Positions 8,201 through 15,853 of a stretch of DNA of 64,000 nt are shown here, piece after piece; the stretch's first letter is position 1; each line of letters starts with the position of its first letter. The stretch comes from an uncultured Ruminococcus sp. (lineage in GTDB: Bacteria > Bacillota > Clostridia > Oscillospirales > Acutalibacteraceae). The notes below the pieces were generated by a model, which was not told the DNA's origin, did no database searches, and was given only the letters and a program-made list of their open reading frames with translations. Location of the stretch: positions 1 through 64,000 of the forward strand of contig CACWOX010000024.1 of the NCBI GenBank assembly GCA_902762615.1. Reading direction: 5' to 3'. A program made the translations under genes and the position numbers.

Positions 8201-9825
8201 CCGATGTAAACGGTGGTGGAGGTGACGATTTCCTCTCTGATGGCGTCGATTGGGGGATTGGTGACCTGCGCAAACAGCTGCTTGAAGTAGTCAAAGAGCG
8301 GTCTCGGCTGGTTGGAAAGCACGGCAAGAGGCGTATCCACACCCATTGCGGTGATTGGCTCGCTTCCGGTCTGCGCCATCGGAAGGATCGACTTCATGAT
8401 TTCTTCGTAGGTGTAGCCGAATGCCTTTTGCAGACGGCGGCGTTCTTCACGGTGGTGCTCCTGCACCTTGACATTGGGAATCTTGAGATCCTTGAGACGG
8501 ACGAGATTGCCGTCCAGCCATTCGCCGTAGGGCTGTCGGGAGGCATAGTATTCCTTCAGCTCGTCGTCGTCGATCACTCTGCCGTTTACCGTGTCCACCA
8601 GCAGCATTTTGCCGGGACGCAGACGGTCTTTGGATACGATCTTTTCAGCCGGAATCGGCAGGGCGCCGACCTCCGAGGAAAGCACGAGGAATCCGTCGTC
8701 GGTGATGTAATAGCGTGAGGGGCGCAGACCGTTGCGATCAAGCACAGCGCCCATCACATCGCCGTCCGAAAAGAGAATGGAAGCAGGACCGTCCCACGGC
8801 TCCATCATGGTGGCGTAATACTGATAGAAGTCGCGCTTGTGGCGGCTCATGGTGTGGTTTCTGTCCCACGGCTCCGGAATGGTGATCATGACGGCAAGAG
8901 GCAGCGGCATTCCGCTCATCACGAGAAATTCAAGGGTGTTGTCCAGCATTGCCGAATCGGAGCCTTCGGTGTTGACCACCGGAATTACCTTGTCAAGATC
9001 ACCCTTGAGATGCTCCGAACGCATGGTTTCCTCTCGGGCGAGCATTTTGTCGGCGTTGCCCTTGATGGTGTTGATCTCGCCGTTGTGAACGATCATGCGG
9101 TTTGGATGCGCCCTCTGCCAGCTGGGATTGGTGTTCGTGGAGAAACGGGAATGCACCATGGCAATTGCCGACTGATACGCTTCGTCCTGCAGGTCGAGGA
9201 AGAAGCGGCGCAGGTCGCCGACAAGGAACATGCCCTTATAGACGATCGTTCTGCTGGAAAGCGACACCACATAAGTATCCTCGTTGCTCTGCTCGAATTC
9301 ACGGCGTGCGACATACAGCCTTCTGTCAAAATCAATGCCCTTCTTGACGCCCTCAGGTCGCGCTATGAAGCACTGTCTGATACAGGGCATGCAGTCCAGC
9401 GCGCGTTGACCGATGGCTGTGGTGTCACAGGGGACATTTCTCCAGCCGAGTATCTTTAAGCCTTCCTTTTCGGCTATGATCTCAAACATCTTTCTCGCCT
9501 GATTGCGGGCAAGCTCCTTCTGAGGAAAGAAAAACATACCCACAGCGTAATCCCTCTCCCCCGGCAGTTCGATGCCGATTTCAGAGACAGCCTTGCGGAA
9601 GAAGGTGTGCGAAATCTGGGTGAGAATGCCGACGCCGTCTCCGGTCTTGCCGTCCGCGTCCTTACCGGCGCGATGCTCCAGCGTTTCCACAATAGTGAGC
9701 GCGTCGTCCACCACCTTGTGCGACTCGACGCCCTTGATATTCACTACAGCGCCGATGCCGCAATTATCGTGCTCAAAAGACGGGTCGTAAAGGCTGTGTG
9801 TGTTTTCAATACGCATATTATCCAT
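5284..9825 (-). CDS. gltB: Glutamate synthase large subunit
   Basis: Amidotransferase and FMN synthase subunit of GOGAT: releases ammonia from glutamine and adds it to 2-oxoglutarate. 1513 residues, full length. A propeptide of about 21 residues precedes the expected nucleophile cysteine in HDNCGIGAVV, followed by the type 2 glutamine amidotransferase domain. The FMN/synthase barrel contains the GYDGGTGAAP segment and the 3Fe-4S cysteines in CAMMRVCNLDTCPFG. The C-terminal GXGXG beta-helix is visible as GNVALYGATSGKAFINGAAGERF. It is transcribed from a consensus promoter with a 50-base leader; GGAAAGG precedes the ATG. It diverges from glutamine synthetase, so both halves of the GS-GOGAT cycle share one intergenic region. 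Confidence 0.97.
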   Translation of the reverse strand: MDNMRIENTHSLYDPSFEHDNCGIGAVVNIKGVESHKVVDDALTIVETLEHRAGKDADGKTGDGVGILTQISHTFFRKAVSEIGIELPGERDYAVGMFFFPQKELARNQARKMFEIIAEKEGLKILGWRNVPCDTTAIGQRALDCMPCIRQCFIARPEGVKKGIDFDRRLYVARREFEQSNEDTYVVSLSSRTIVYKGMFLVGDLRRFFLDLQDEAYQSAIAMVHSRFSTNTNPSWQRAHPNRMIVHNGEINTIKGNADKMLAREETMRSEHLKGDLDKVIPVVNTEGSDSAMLDNTLEFLVMSGMPLPLAVMITIPEPWDRNHTMSRHKRDFYQYYATMMEPWDGPASILFSDGDVMGAVLDRNGLRPSRYYITDDGFLVLSSEVGALPIPAEKIVSKDRLRPGKMLLVDTVNGRVIDDDELKEYYASRQPYGEWLDGNLVRLKDLKIPNVKVQEHHREERRRLQKAFGYTYEEIMKSILPMAQTGSEPITAMGVDTPLAVLSNQPRPLFDYFKQLFAQVTNPPIDAIREEIVTSTTVYIGEDGNLLEEKPENCHVIKIRNPILTSTDVLKLKNMHVSGYKVAVIPILYYKNTKLSKAINRLFVEADKAYNEGANILILSDRGVDENHLAIPSLLAVSALHRHLVVTKRRTSLAVVLESGEPRTVHHFAALLGYGASAINPYLAQETIHELIHDDLLDKDYYAAVDDYNNAILHGIVKIASKMGISTIQSYHGSQIFEAIGLSKEVIDEYFTGTVSRIGGISIKDIEETVDQLHTAAFDPLGLGTDTEIRSRGAHGFRSGKEEHLYNPRTIHALQMAARCGDYDLFKEYSRMITEEMGAMNLRGLMDFCYADSPVSLDEVESVESIVRRFKTGAMSYGSISQEAHETLALAMNMLHGKSNSGEGGESDERLATKGTSENRCSAIKQVASGRFGVTSKYLTSADEIQIKMAQGAKPGEGGHLPGRKVYPWIAKTRHSTPGVSLISPPPHHDIYSIEDLAQLIYDLKNANQSARISVKLVSECGVGTVAAGVAKAGAGVILISGYDGGTGAAPGSSIHNAGLPWELGLAEAHRTLLMNGLRDKVVIETDGKLMTGRDVAIAAILGAEEFGFATAPLVTLGCAMMRVCNLDTCPFGVATQNPELRKRFAGKPEYVVNFMRFVAEELREYMSKLGVRTVDELVGRTDLLRQKDNLSDRERSVDLNALLDRSTAQAHISYDSKNLYDFELEKTLDETAIHDGFKSVFAKGKAKTVEIDVKNTDRTLGTAFGAEITKKFGDSLSDDTFRIVCRGAGGQSFGAFIPKGLTMELVGDSNDYFGKGLSGGKLIVYPPSESKFKPEENIIIGNVALYGATSGKAFINGAAGERFCVRNSGATAVVEGVGDHGCEYMTGGCVVVLGSTGKNFAAGMSGGVVYVLDEDRELYMRVNKELVEFSEVTSRSDAEKIKLLIEEHVKATNSPKGKAILDSFGEYLPKFKKIIPHDYKTIIESIAHFEGKGMSPEEAKIEAFYQFTEQR

Positions 9826-9883
9826 AGATAATCATCCTTTCCGGAGAAATGGGGCGGTTTTTTTGACCGCGAATTGTAAGTGC

Positions 9884-9912
9884 ATTATAATACGCTTATG
9901 CAGGATTGTCAA
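9884..9912 (-). promoter_or_regulatory. Promoter of gltBD
   Basis: Minus strand: TTGACA (9907-9912), 17 bases, TATAAT (9884-9889), a perfect consensus. The short leader carries a GCGGT/ACCGC hairpin with a seven-base loop at about 9852-9872. Confidence 0.85.
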
Positions 9913-10036
9913 GAGAAAATTGCATAATTTCTTTTAAAAAATTCATTATTCAGCGGTTATCGGCAAATTATTTGCAGCATATAATAGAAAATATGCAAGG
10001 CAAATAAAAAAAGTTGCAGAAATTTCAAAAAAGTAC

Positions 10037-10065
10037 TTGACAAATAAAATAAAGGGGTGTATACT
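10037..10065 (+). promoter_or_regulatory. Promoter of the glutamine synthetase gene
   Basis: TTGACA (10037-10042), 17 bases, TATACT (10060-10065). Transcription would start near 10072, leaving a leader of about 110 bases. Confidence 0.85.
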
Positions 10066-10082
10066 TGCAACATCGGTACGGC

Positions 10083-10137
10083 AAAGGCGCTGTGAACGAC
10101 AGGACGTAAAAAATCCTGCGTTTGCGGCGCCTTCTGC
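10083..10137 (+). ncRNA. Structured leader of the glutamine synthetase mRNA
   Basis: Nested complementary segments: GCAAAGGCGC near 10083 with GCGCCTTCTGC near 10127 (one bulge), and inside them CAGGA with TCCTG around a CGTAAAAAA loop. No run of T follows directly, so it is not a plain terminator. It could be an antitermination hairpin of the kind used in Clostridia nitrogen genes, or an unrecognised regulatory RNA. Confidence 0.45.
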
Positions 10138-10180
10138 ATTTTATTCGATAATTTGACTTACTATTGAGGAGAGATTTGTT

Positions 10181-12271
10181 ATGACAAACGTACCAGAACT
10201 TTTTGGCAGCATGGTATTCAACGATCAGAAGATGAAGGCTCGCCTGCCTCACACTACTTACAAAGCGCTCAAAAAAACCATTCAGAACGGTGAGCCGCTT
10301 GACATAAGCGTTGCCAATGCGGTCGCAAACGCAATGAAGGATTGGGCTGTGGAAATGGGCTGCACCCATTACACCCACTGGTTCCAGCCCATGACAGGCG
10401 TCACCGCGGAGAAGCACGACAGCTTTATCGCGCCCGACGGCGATCAGGTCATCATGGAATTCTCCGGCAAAGAACTGATCAAGGGCGAACCCGACGCTTC
10501 CAGCTTTCCCTCGGGCGGTATCAGAGCCACCTTCGAGGCGAGAGGCTACACCACATGGGATCCGACCTCTCCGGCATTCATCAGAGACAAGACACTCTAC
10601 ATTCCCACAGCGTTCTGCTCCTACACCGGCGAAGTGCTTGACAAGAAAACACCCCTGCTGCGTTCGATGGAACGGCTGAGCAGCGTGGCAGTCAAGGTGC
10701 TTCACCTTTTAGGCAAGGAGGACGTGACAAGGGTTACAACAACCGTCGGTCCCGAGCAGGAGTACTTCCTGATAGATAAGAAGATGTACGACCAGCGTCC
10801 CGACCTCATCTTCACCGGACGCACACTCTTCGGCGCACCTGCTCCGAAAGGGCAGGAGCTGGAGGATCACTACTTCGGCTCCATCAAGACAAGAGTCGCC
10901 GCGTTCATGAACGATCTCGACGAGGAGCTCTGGAAGTTGGGCGTGCTTGCAAAGACCAAGCACAACGAGGTGGCGCCTTCACAGCACGAGCTGGCGCCGA
11001 TCTTCTCCACCTCCAACATCGCAACCGACCACAACGAACTGACCATGGAGGTTATGAAGAAAACCGCCGAGAAGCACGGTCTTGTCTGCCTGCTGCATGA
11101 AAAGCCCTTCGCAGGCGTGAACGGCTCCGGCAAGCACAACAACTGGTCCATCGGCACCAACACCGGCGAAAATCTTCTCGACCCCGGCAGGAATCCCGAG
11201 AACAATCTCCAGTTCCAGCTCTTCCTCGCAGCTGTCGTCAAGGCGGTGCATGAATATCAGGATCTGCTGCGAATCACCGTCGCTTCCGCGGGCAACGATC
11301 ACAGACTCGGCGCAAACGAAGCGCCTCCTGCCATCATCTCAATGTATCTGGGCGACGATCTCGGCGCATTGGTCGAAGCCATCATCGAGGGCAAGGAGTA
11401 CAAGAGCGCAGGCAAGTCCGATATGCTCACAGGCGTTGACGTGCTGCCCGATTTCAAGAAGGACACCTCCGACCGCAACCGCACTTCCCCGTTTGCATTC
11501 ACGGGCAACAAGTTTGAATTCCGCGCACTCGGCTCTTCATTAAATATAGGCTGCCCGAACTACATGCTCAACACAATGGTTGCCGAAGAGCTGAATGAAT
11601 TTTATGGGGAATTAAAGGACGCTTCCGATGTGGACGCAGCAGTGAAGGTCCTGGTTAAGAAGGTGTTGACGGAGCACAGGAACATCATCTTCAACGGCGA
11701 CAACTATTCCGCAGAGTGGGTAGATGAAGCTGCCCGCAGGGGTCTTTGCAATTACCGTTCGCTTCCCGAAGCAATGGCTCATTATGTTGACAGGAAGAAC
11801 ATTGACCTCTTTGTCAAAAACGGCATTGTCTCTGAAGCGGAGATCCGCGCTCGCTATGAGATCGAACTGGAGCATTACGTCAAGCAGCTGCACATCGAGG
11901 CACTGACCATGATCGACATGGCGCAGAGAAGCATTGCTCCCGCAGTCAGCAGCTTTGTGGGCAAGCTCACCGAGACGGCTCTTGCAAAGAAATCTCTCTC
12001 CGAGTCCATCTCGGTTTACGCTGAGACTTCGCTTGTGGAGGAGCTTTCTGACGGATTGGAGAAGTTCGTCAAGAAGACTGCCGACCTTGCAACCGCAGTG
12101 GAAGAGGCAAAGAAGTATAACGGCGACAACCTTGCTCAGGCTACCTACTACCGTGAGGTGGTATTTGCCGAAATGGAAAAACTTCGCGAGCTGGGCGACG
12201 CGATGGAGCGCAGAACCTCTGCTGCGTACTGGCCCTATCCCTCCTACGGCGAGATTCTCTTCGGGGTTTAA
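10181..12271 (+). CDS. glnN: Glutamine synthetase type III
   Basis: ATP-dependent synthesis of glutamine from glutamate and ammonium. 696 residues, the length of the large GSIII family found in Bacteroides and Clostridia, not the 440-470 residues of GSI. The N-terminus ([10 protein letters not shown], then [11 protein letters not shown]) and the signature [18 protein letters not shown] are diagnostic of [13 protein letters not shown] and [14 protein letters not shown] supply metal-binding glutamates. GAGGAGAG sits about nine bases before the ATG. It diverges from gltBD and is followed by the ammonium channel-PII fusion, so the cluster covers uptake, assimilation and transfer. It has its own consensus promoter and a structured leader. 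Confidence 0.97.
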   Translation: MTNVPELFGSMVFNDQKMKARLPHTTYKALKKTIQNGEPLDISVANAVANAMKDWAVEMGCTHYTHWFQPMTGVTAEKHDSFIAPDGDQVIMEFSGKELIKGEPDASSFPSGGIRATFEARGYTTWDPTSPAFIRDKTLYIPTAFCSYTGEVLDKKTPLLRSMERLSSVAVKVLHLLGKEDVTRVTTTVGPEQEYFLIDKKMYDQRPDLIFTGRTLFGAPAPKGQELEDHYFGSIKTRVAAFMNDLDEELWKLGVLAKTKHNEVAPSQHELAPIFSTSNIATDHNELTMEVMKKTAEKHGLVCLLHEKPFAGVNGSGKHNNWSIGTNTGENLLDPGRNPENNLQFQLFLAAVVKAVHEYQDLLRITVASAGNDHRLGANEAPPAIISMYLGDDLGALVEAIIEGKEYKSAGKSDMLTGVDVLPDFKKDTSDRNRTSPFAFTGNKFEFRALGSSLNIGCPNYMLNTMVAEELNEFYGELKDASDVDAAVKVLVKKVLTEHRNIIFNGDNYSAEWVDEAARRGLCNYRSLPEAMAHYVDRKNIDLFVKNGIVSEAEIRARYEIELEHYVKQLHIEALTMIDMAQRSIAPAVSSFVGKLTETALAKKSLSESISVYAETSLVEELSDGLEKFVKKTADLATAVEEAKKYNGDNLAQATYYREVVFAEMEKLRELGDAMERRTSAAYWPYPSYGEILFGV

Positions 12272-12365
12272 ACCTTATGGAATGTGAAGTGTGAAATGAT
12301 GCTCACATGACGCGCGTTATGCTTCCGTACTTCTACCGGACAATCAAATATTTTCTGTCAAAGGC

Positions 12366-12432
12366 GGCAGGTATCTTGAATGTGAATGGCAATTATGCAA
12401 TAGCAGACAAGGTATCTGCCTTCTTTTATAAA
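12366..12432 (+). promoter_or_regulatory. Hairpin in the glnN-amt intergenic region, possible attenuator
   Basis: GGCAGGTATCTTG (12366-12378) pairs with CAAGGTATCTGCC (12408-12420) over 13 positions, two of them G-T. TTCTTTTATAAAAAATC follows. It could terminate or attenuate transcription before the ammonium channel gene. The large 29-base loop suggests a further structure inside. Confidence 0.5.
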
Positions 12433-12467
12433 AAATCTTTTTAAAATTTTTGAGGAGCTGATTCATT

Positions 12468-14228
12468 ATGAATGAAGCAATCAAGGAGTATGTCACACAG
12501 ACTACCTCCGAACAATTGTTTGCCGTGTGGTTTCTGATCGGCGCGGCATTGGTATTCTGGATGCAGGCAGGATTTGCCATGGTGGAGGCGGGCTTCACCC
12601 GTGCAAAGAACACAGGCAACATCATTATGAAAAATCTGATGGATTTCTGTATCGGCACGGTGGTATTTATCCTGATAGGCTTTGGTCTGCTGATGGGCGA
12701 AGACCTTGTCGGTTTTATCGGCAAGCCGGGATTTGATATCTTTACATCCTACGCAAATTTTGATTTTTCCAACTTCGTCTTTAATCTCGTATTCTGCGCG
12801 ACTACAGCCACCATCGTTTCGGGCGCTATGGCTGAGCGCACCAAGTTTCTTTCCTACTGCGTCTATTCCGGCGTAATCTCCGCGCTGATCTATCCCGTCG
12901 AAGCACACTGGATCTGGGGCGGCGGCTGGCTGAGCCAGCTCGGCTTCCACGATTTTGCCGGCTCCTGCGCGATTCATATGGTAGGCGGTATCTCCGCACT
13001 CATCGGCGCAAAGATTCTCGGCGCTCGTATAGGCAAATTCAAGAGGGACGCTGACGGCAAGGTGACTAAAGTCAACGCCTTCCCGGGTCACAATATCGCA
13101 ATCGGCGCGCTTGGCGTGTTTATCCTCTGGCTCGGCTGGTACGGCTTCAACGGCGCCGCCGCAACCTCTGTGGAACAACTGGGTTCTATCTTTCTGACCA
13201 CAACCATTGCTCCCGCAGTGGCAACTGTTGTCTGCATGATCTTCACCTGGGTCAAGTACGGCAAGCCCGACGTCAGCATGTGTCTGAACGCTTCTCTTGC
13301 GGGTCTGGTTGCCATCACCGCTCCCTGTGACGTGACAGACGCATTCGGCGCTATCGTTATCGGCTCTGTTGCCGGTCTGCTGGTCGTATTCGGCGTGTGG
13401 CTGCTGGATTACAAGCTGCACATTGACGATCCCGTGGGCGCCGTGGCTGTCCACATGATGAACGGTATCTGGGGTACGCTCTCGGTAGGTCTCTTTGCAA
13501 CCAATTCCGCTCCCGGCTACTCCATTGCTGACGCAAACGGCAAGGAACTGGTAGGTCTGTTCTATGGCGGCGGCTTCAGGCTCATGGGATTGCAGCTTTT
13601 AGGTTTTGTCTCGGTGGCATCATGGACGGTCGTTACAATTACCTGCACCTTCCTGCTTATCAGGAAGATCTTCGGTCTTCGTGTTTCCCGCGATGAAGAG
13701 GTGCAGGGTCTCGACGCGACCGAGCACGACATGCCCTCCGCTTACGCAGGCTTCGCAATGACGCCCGAATATGTGGAGGAAGGCGATGCGCCGGTGGTTG
13801 TGGATGGCGACGCTCCTGTTGCGGAGGCTGTCACGGTCAGCAAGGTTCCCTCCTTCGTGGAGGAAGGCAGACCCAAGATCACCAAGGTGGAGATCGTCTG
13901 CAAGGAATCCCGCCTTGAGCCTCTCAAGAACGCCATGATGGGCATAGGCATCACAGGCATGACGGTTTCTCACGTCCTCGGCTGCGGCGCACAGAAGGGC
14001 AAGCCGGAATACTACCGCGGCGTTCAGATCGAAGCAAGCCTGCTGCCCAAGGTGCAGGTGGACATTGTGGTTTGCGCGGTTCCTGTTTCCTCTGTCATTG
14101 AAACAGCCAAGAAGGTTCTTTACACCGGACACATCGGCGACGGCAAGATCTTCGTCTACGACGTGGAGGACGTTGTCAAGGTTCGCACAGGCGAAACTGG
14201 CTACGACGCTATGCAGGACGTTGAGTGA
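12468..14228 (+). CDS. amt: Ammonium channel fused to a C-terminal PII (GlnB/GlnK) domain
   Basis: Membrane ammonium channel carrying its own PII regulator. Residues 1 to about 410 are an Amt/Rh-type channel: FWMQAGFAMVEAGFTRAKN, AHWIWGGGWLSQLGFHDFAGS (pore region) and AVHMMNGIWGTLSVGLF, with eleven or so hydrophobic segments. After an acidic, Val/Ala/Pro-rich linker (about 425-460) comes a full PII domain from about residue 467 (KITKVEIVCKESRLEPLKNAM), with a T-loop PEYYRGVQ carrying the usual tyrosine, then GDGKIFVYDVEDVVKVRTGE. In most bacteria GlnK is a separate gene next to amtB; here they are one polypeptide, so the channel plug is permanently tethered. GAGGAG lies eight bases before the ATG. 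No separate GlnK, GlnD or NtrC-like gene is in the window. Confidence 0.95.
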   Translation: MNEAIKEYVTQTTSEQLFAVWFLIGAALVFWMQAGFAMVEAGFTRAKNTGNIIMKNLMDFCIGTVVFILIGFGLLMGEDLVGFIGKPGFDIFTSYANFDFSNFVFNLVFCATTATIVSGAMAERTKFLSYCVYSGVISALIYPVEAHWIWGGGWLSQLGFHDFAGSCAIHMVGGISALIGAKILGARIGKFKRDADGKVTKVNAFPGHNIAIGALGVFILWLGWYGFNGAAATSVEQLGSIFLTTTIAPAVATVVCMIFTWVKYGKPDVSMCLNASLAGLVAITAPCDVTDAFGAIVIGSVAGLLVVFGVWLLDYKLHIDDPVGAVAVHMMNGIWGTLSVGLFATNSAPGYSIADANGKELVGLFYGGGFRLMGLQLLGFVSVASWTVVTITCTFLLIRKIFGLRVSRDEEVQGLDATEHDMPSAYAGFAMTPEYVEEGDAPVVVDGDAPVAEAVTVSKVPSFVEEGRPKITKVEIVCKESRLEPLKNAMMGIGITGMTVSHVLGCGAQKGKPEYYRGVQIEASLLPKVQVDIVVCAVPVSSVIETAKKVLYTGHIGDGKIFVYDVEDVVKVRTGETGYDAMQDVE

Positions 14229-14421
14229 TCAATAGCAAAAACTGCAAGCCAAAAATTCAACAACCTCCTTAATATAATGAAAAGCGTATGTGTTTTAGCA
14301 ATCTGACGCCCGAAACACATGCGTTTTTCTTTTCCTATTATATATAGGGCGCTGCCTGCTTTTTTACAGAAAAACCAGAACAGCTCTCATAATCAAAAAT
14401 TGATTTTTCCAATAAAAGCAC

Positions 14422-14450
14422 TTGATTTCTGCCAAATAATATGATAGAAT
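14422..14450 (+). promoter_or_regulatory. Promoter of pheST
   Basis: TTGATT, 17 bases, TAGAAT. It begins a leader of about 345 bases that contains the T-box. Confidence 0.7.
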
Positions 14451-14456
14451 TAACGA

Positions 14457-14745
14457 TAAGCAATTGAATACCTGTCTAAAAGCAATGAAGGCATTTTCAG
14501 TAACCGTTGATTTGATTTTCCTTTCAGAGATAGAATGTCGTGGCTGGAAACATTCTAAAGGTGTTCCGCGGTGAATTTCGGTGCCGGAGCCGACTGTTCG
14601 ACCTGATTTTTTTTAATACGCGAGGGCAGTCCGTTTTCTCCGCGTTACGGAGAGCTTAACAAGGGAATTTTTTCACCATATTGAAAAAATCCGAATTTGG
14701 GTGGTACCGCGAGATTTCGTCCCATGGGGCGAGGTCTTATTTTTT
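14457..14745 (+). ncRNA. T-box riboswitch controlling pheST
   Basis: The T-box sequence GGGTGGTACCGCG is at 14699-14711, the part of the antiterminator that pairs with the 3-prime end of uncharged tRNA. It is followed by a terminator stem (GAGATTTCGTCCC with GGGGCGAGGTC, loop ATG) and seven or more T. Upstream lies a stem I-like region with an AGAATG/CATTCT hairpin. A TTC triplet in GAATTTCGG near 14578 could be the phenylalanine specifier, which fits the downstream genes. The exact 5-prime boundary is inferred from the promoter. Confidence 0.9.
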
Positions 14746-14801
14746 TGTTGTTCATTGTATTGCAGACGGGAAGTGCGTAATAATACAGGGAGGAATTTGC
14801 A

Positions 14802-15830
14802 ATGGAGAAAAAAATTGCAGAAATTATCCGTAATTTCACCGAAGCCGCTGACAGCGCTTCCGATTCCGCTGCGGTAGAAAAGCTGCGAGTGGCATTTCTG
14901 GGCAAAAAGGGCGAAATCGCCGAGCTGATGAAGGATCTCAAATCCGCTCCTGCCGAACAGAAGAAGGAATTCGGGCAGAAGATCAATCAGCTCAAAAAGG
15001 ACGTCGAGGGAAAACTCACCGACCTCACCGCCGCCATCGAGCAGAAGGAGCTTGAGGCTTTGATCAACAGTGCCGAATGTTACGACGTCACCATGCCTTC
15101 CGGCGTTGAGACAGGTTCTTATCACCCGATCACCCTCGTTCAGCGTGAACTGGAGGAGATCTTCGCTTCGATGGGCTTCACCGTGGAGGATTACGACGAG
15201 ATCGTAGACGACTACCACTGCTTCGAGGCGCTGAATATCCCCAAGCATCACCCCGCCAGAGACATGCAGGACACCTATTACCTCGACAACGGTCAGCTGC
15301 TCAAAACACACACTTCCGCCGCGCAGAACGCTATTATGCGCAAGTACGGCGCTCCGCTTCGCGCCATATTCCCCGGTCGCTGCTTCCGCAACGAGGCGAT
15401 CGACGCATGCCACGAAAACACCTTCTTCCAGATGGAAGGCATCATGATCGACAAGGACATTTCCATCTCCAACCTGATCTACTTCATGAAAACCATGCTC
15501 TCCGAGGTATTTCAGAGAGACGTGCAGGTTCGCCTGCGCCCCGGCTTCTTCCCCTTCGTTGAACCCGGATTCGAGCTGGATATCAGCTGTCAGGTCTGCG
15601 GCGGCACAGGCTGCCCCTCCTGCAAAAACTCCGGCTGGCTGGAGCTTTGCCCCTGCGGTATGATTCACCCCAATGTGCTCATTGCCGGCGGAATTGACCC
15701 CGAGGAATATACAGGCTTTGCCTTCGGTCTGGGTCTGACACGTCTTGCTATGATGAAGTACGGCGTGAAGGATATCCGCACCTTCAACAGCGGCAATCTC
15801 AAGGCACTCTCGCAGTTTGAGAGTCTTTAA
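14802..15830 (+). CDS. pheS: Phenylalanine-tRNA ligase alpha subunit
   Basis: Catalytic subunit of the alpha2-beta2 class II synthetase that charges tRNA-Phe. 342 residues, normal length. An N-terminal coiled coil (residues 1-85) binds tRNA; class II motifs follow: HTSAAQNAIM, RAIFPGRCFRNEAIDACHENTFFQMEG (motif 2) and FGLGLTRLAMMKYG (motif 3). AGGGAGG precedes the ATG. The gene is 23 bases before pheT and is under T-box control. Confidence 0.98.
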   Translation: MEKKIAEIIRNFTEAADSASDSAAVEKLRVAFLGKKGEIAELMKDLKSAPAEQKKEFGQKINQLKKDVEGKLTDLTAAIEQKELEALINSAECYDVTMPSGVETGSYHPITLVQRELEEIFASMGFTVEDYDEIVDDYHCFEALNIPKHHPARDMQDTYYLDNGQLLKTHTSAAQNAIMRKYGAPLRAIFPGRCFRNEAIDACHENTFFQMEGIMIDKDISISNLIYFMKTMLSEVFQRDVQVRLRPGFFPFVEPGFELDISCQVCGGTGCPSCKNSGWLELCPCGMIHPNVLIAGGIDPEEYTGFAFGLGLTRLAMMKYGVKDIRTFNSGNLKALSQFESL

Positions 15831-15853
15831 TCACAATAAGGAGGTAATATATC

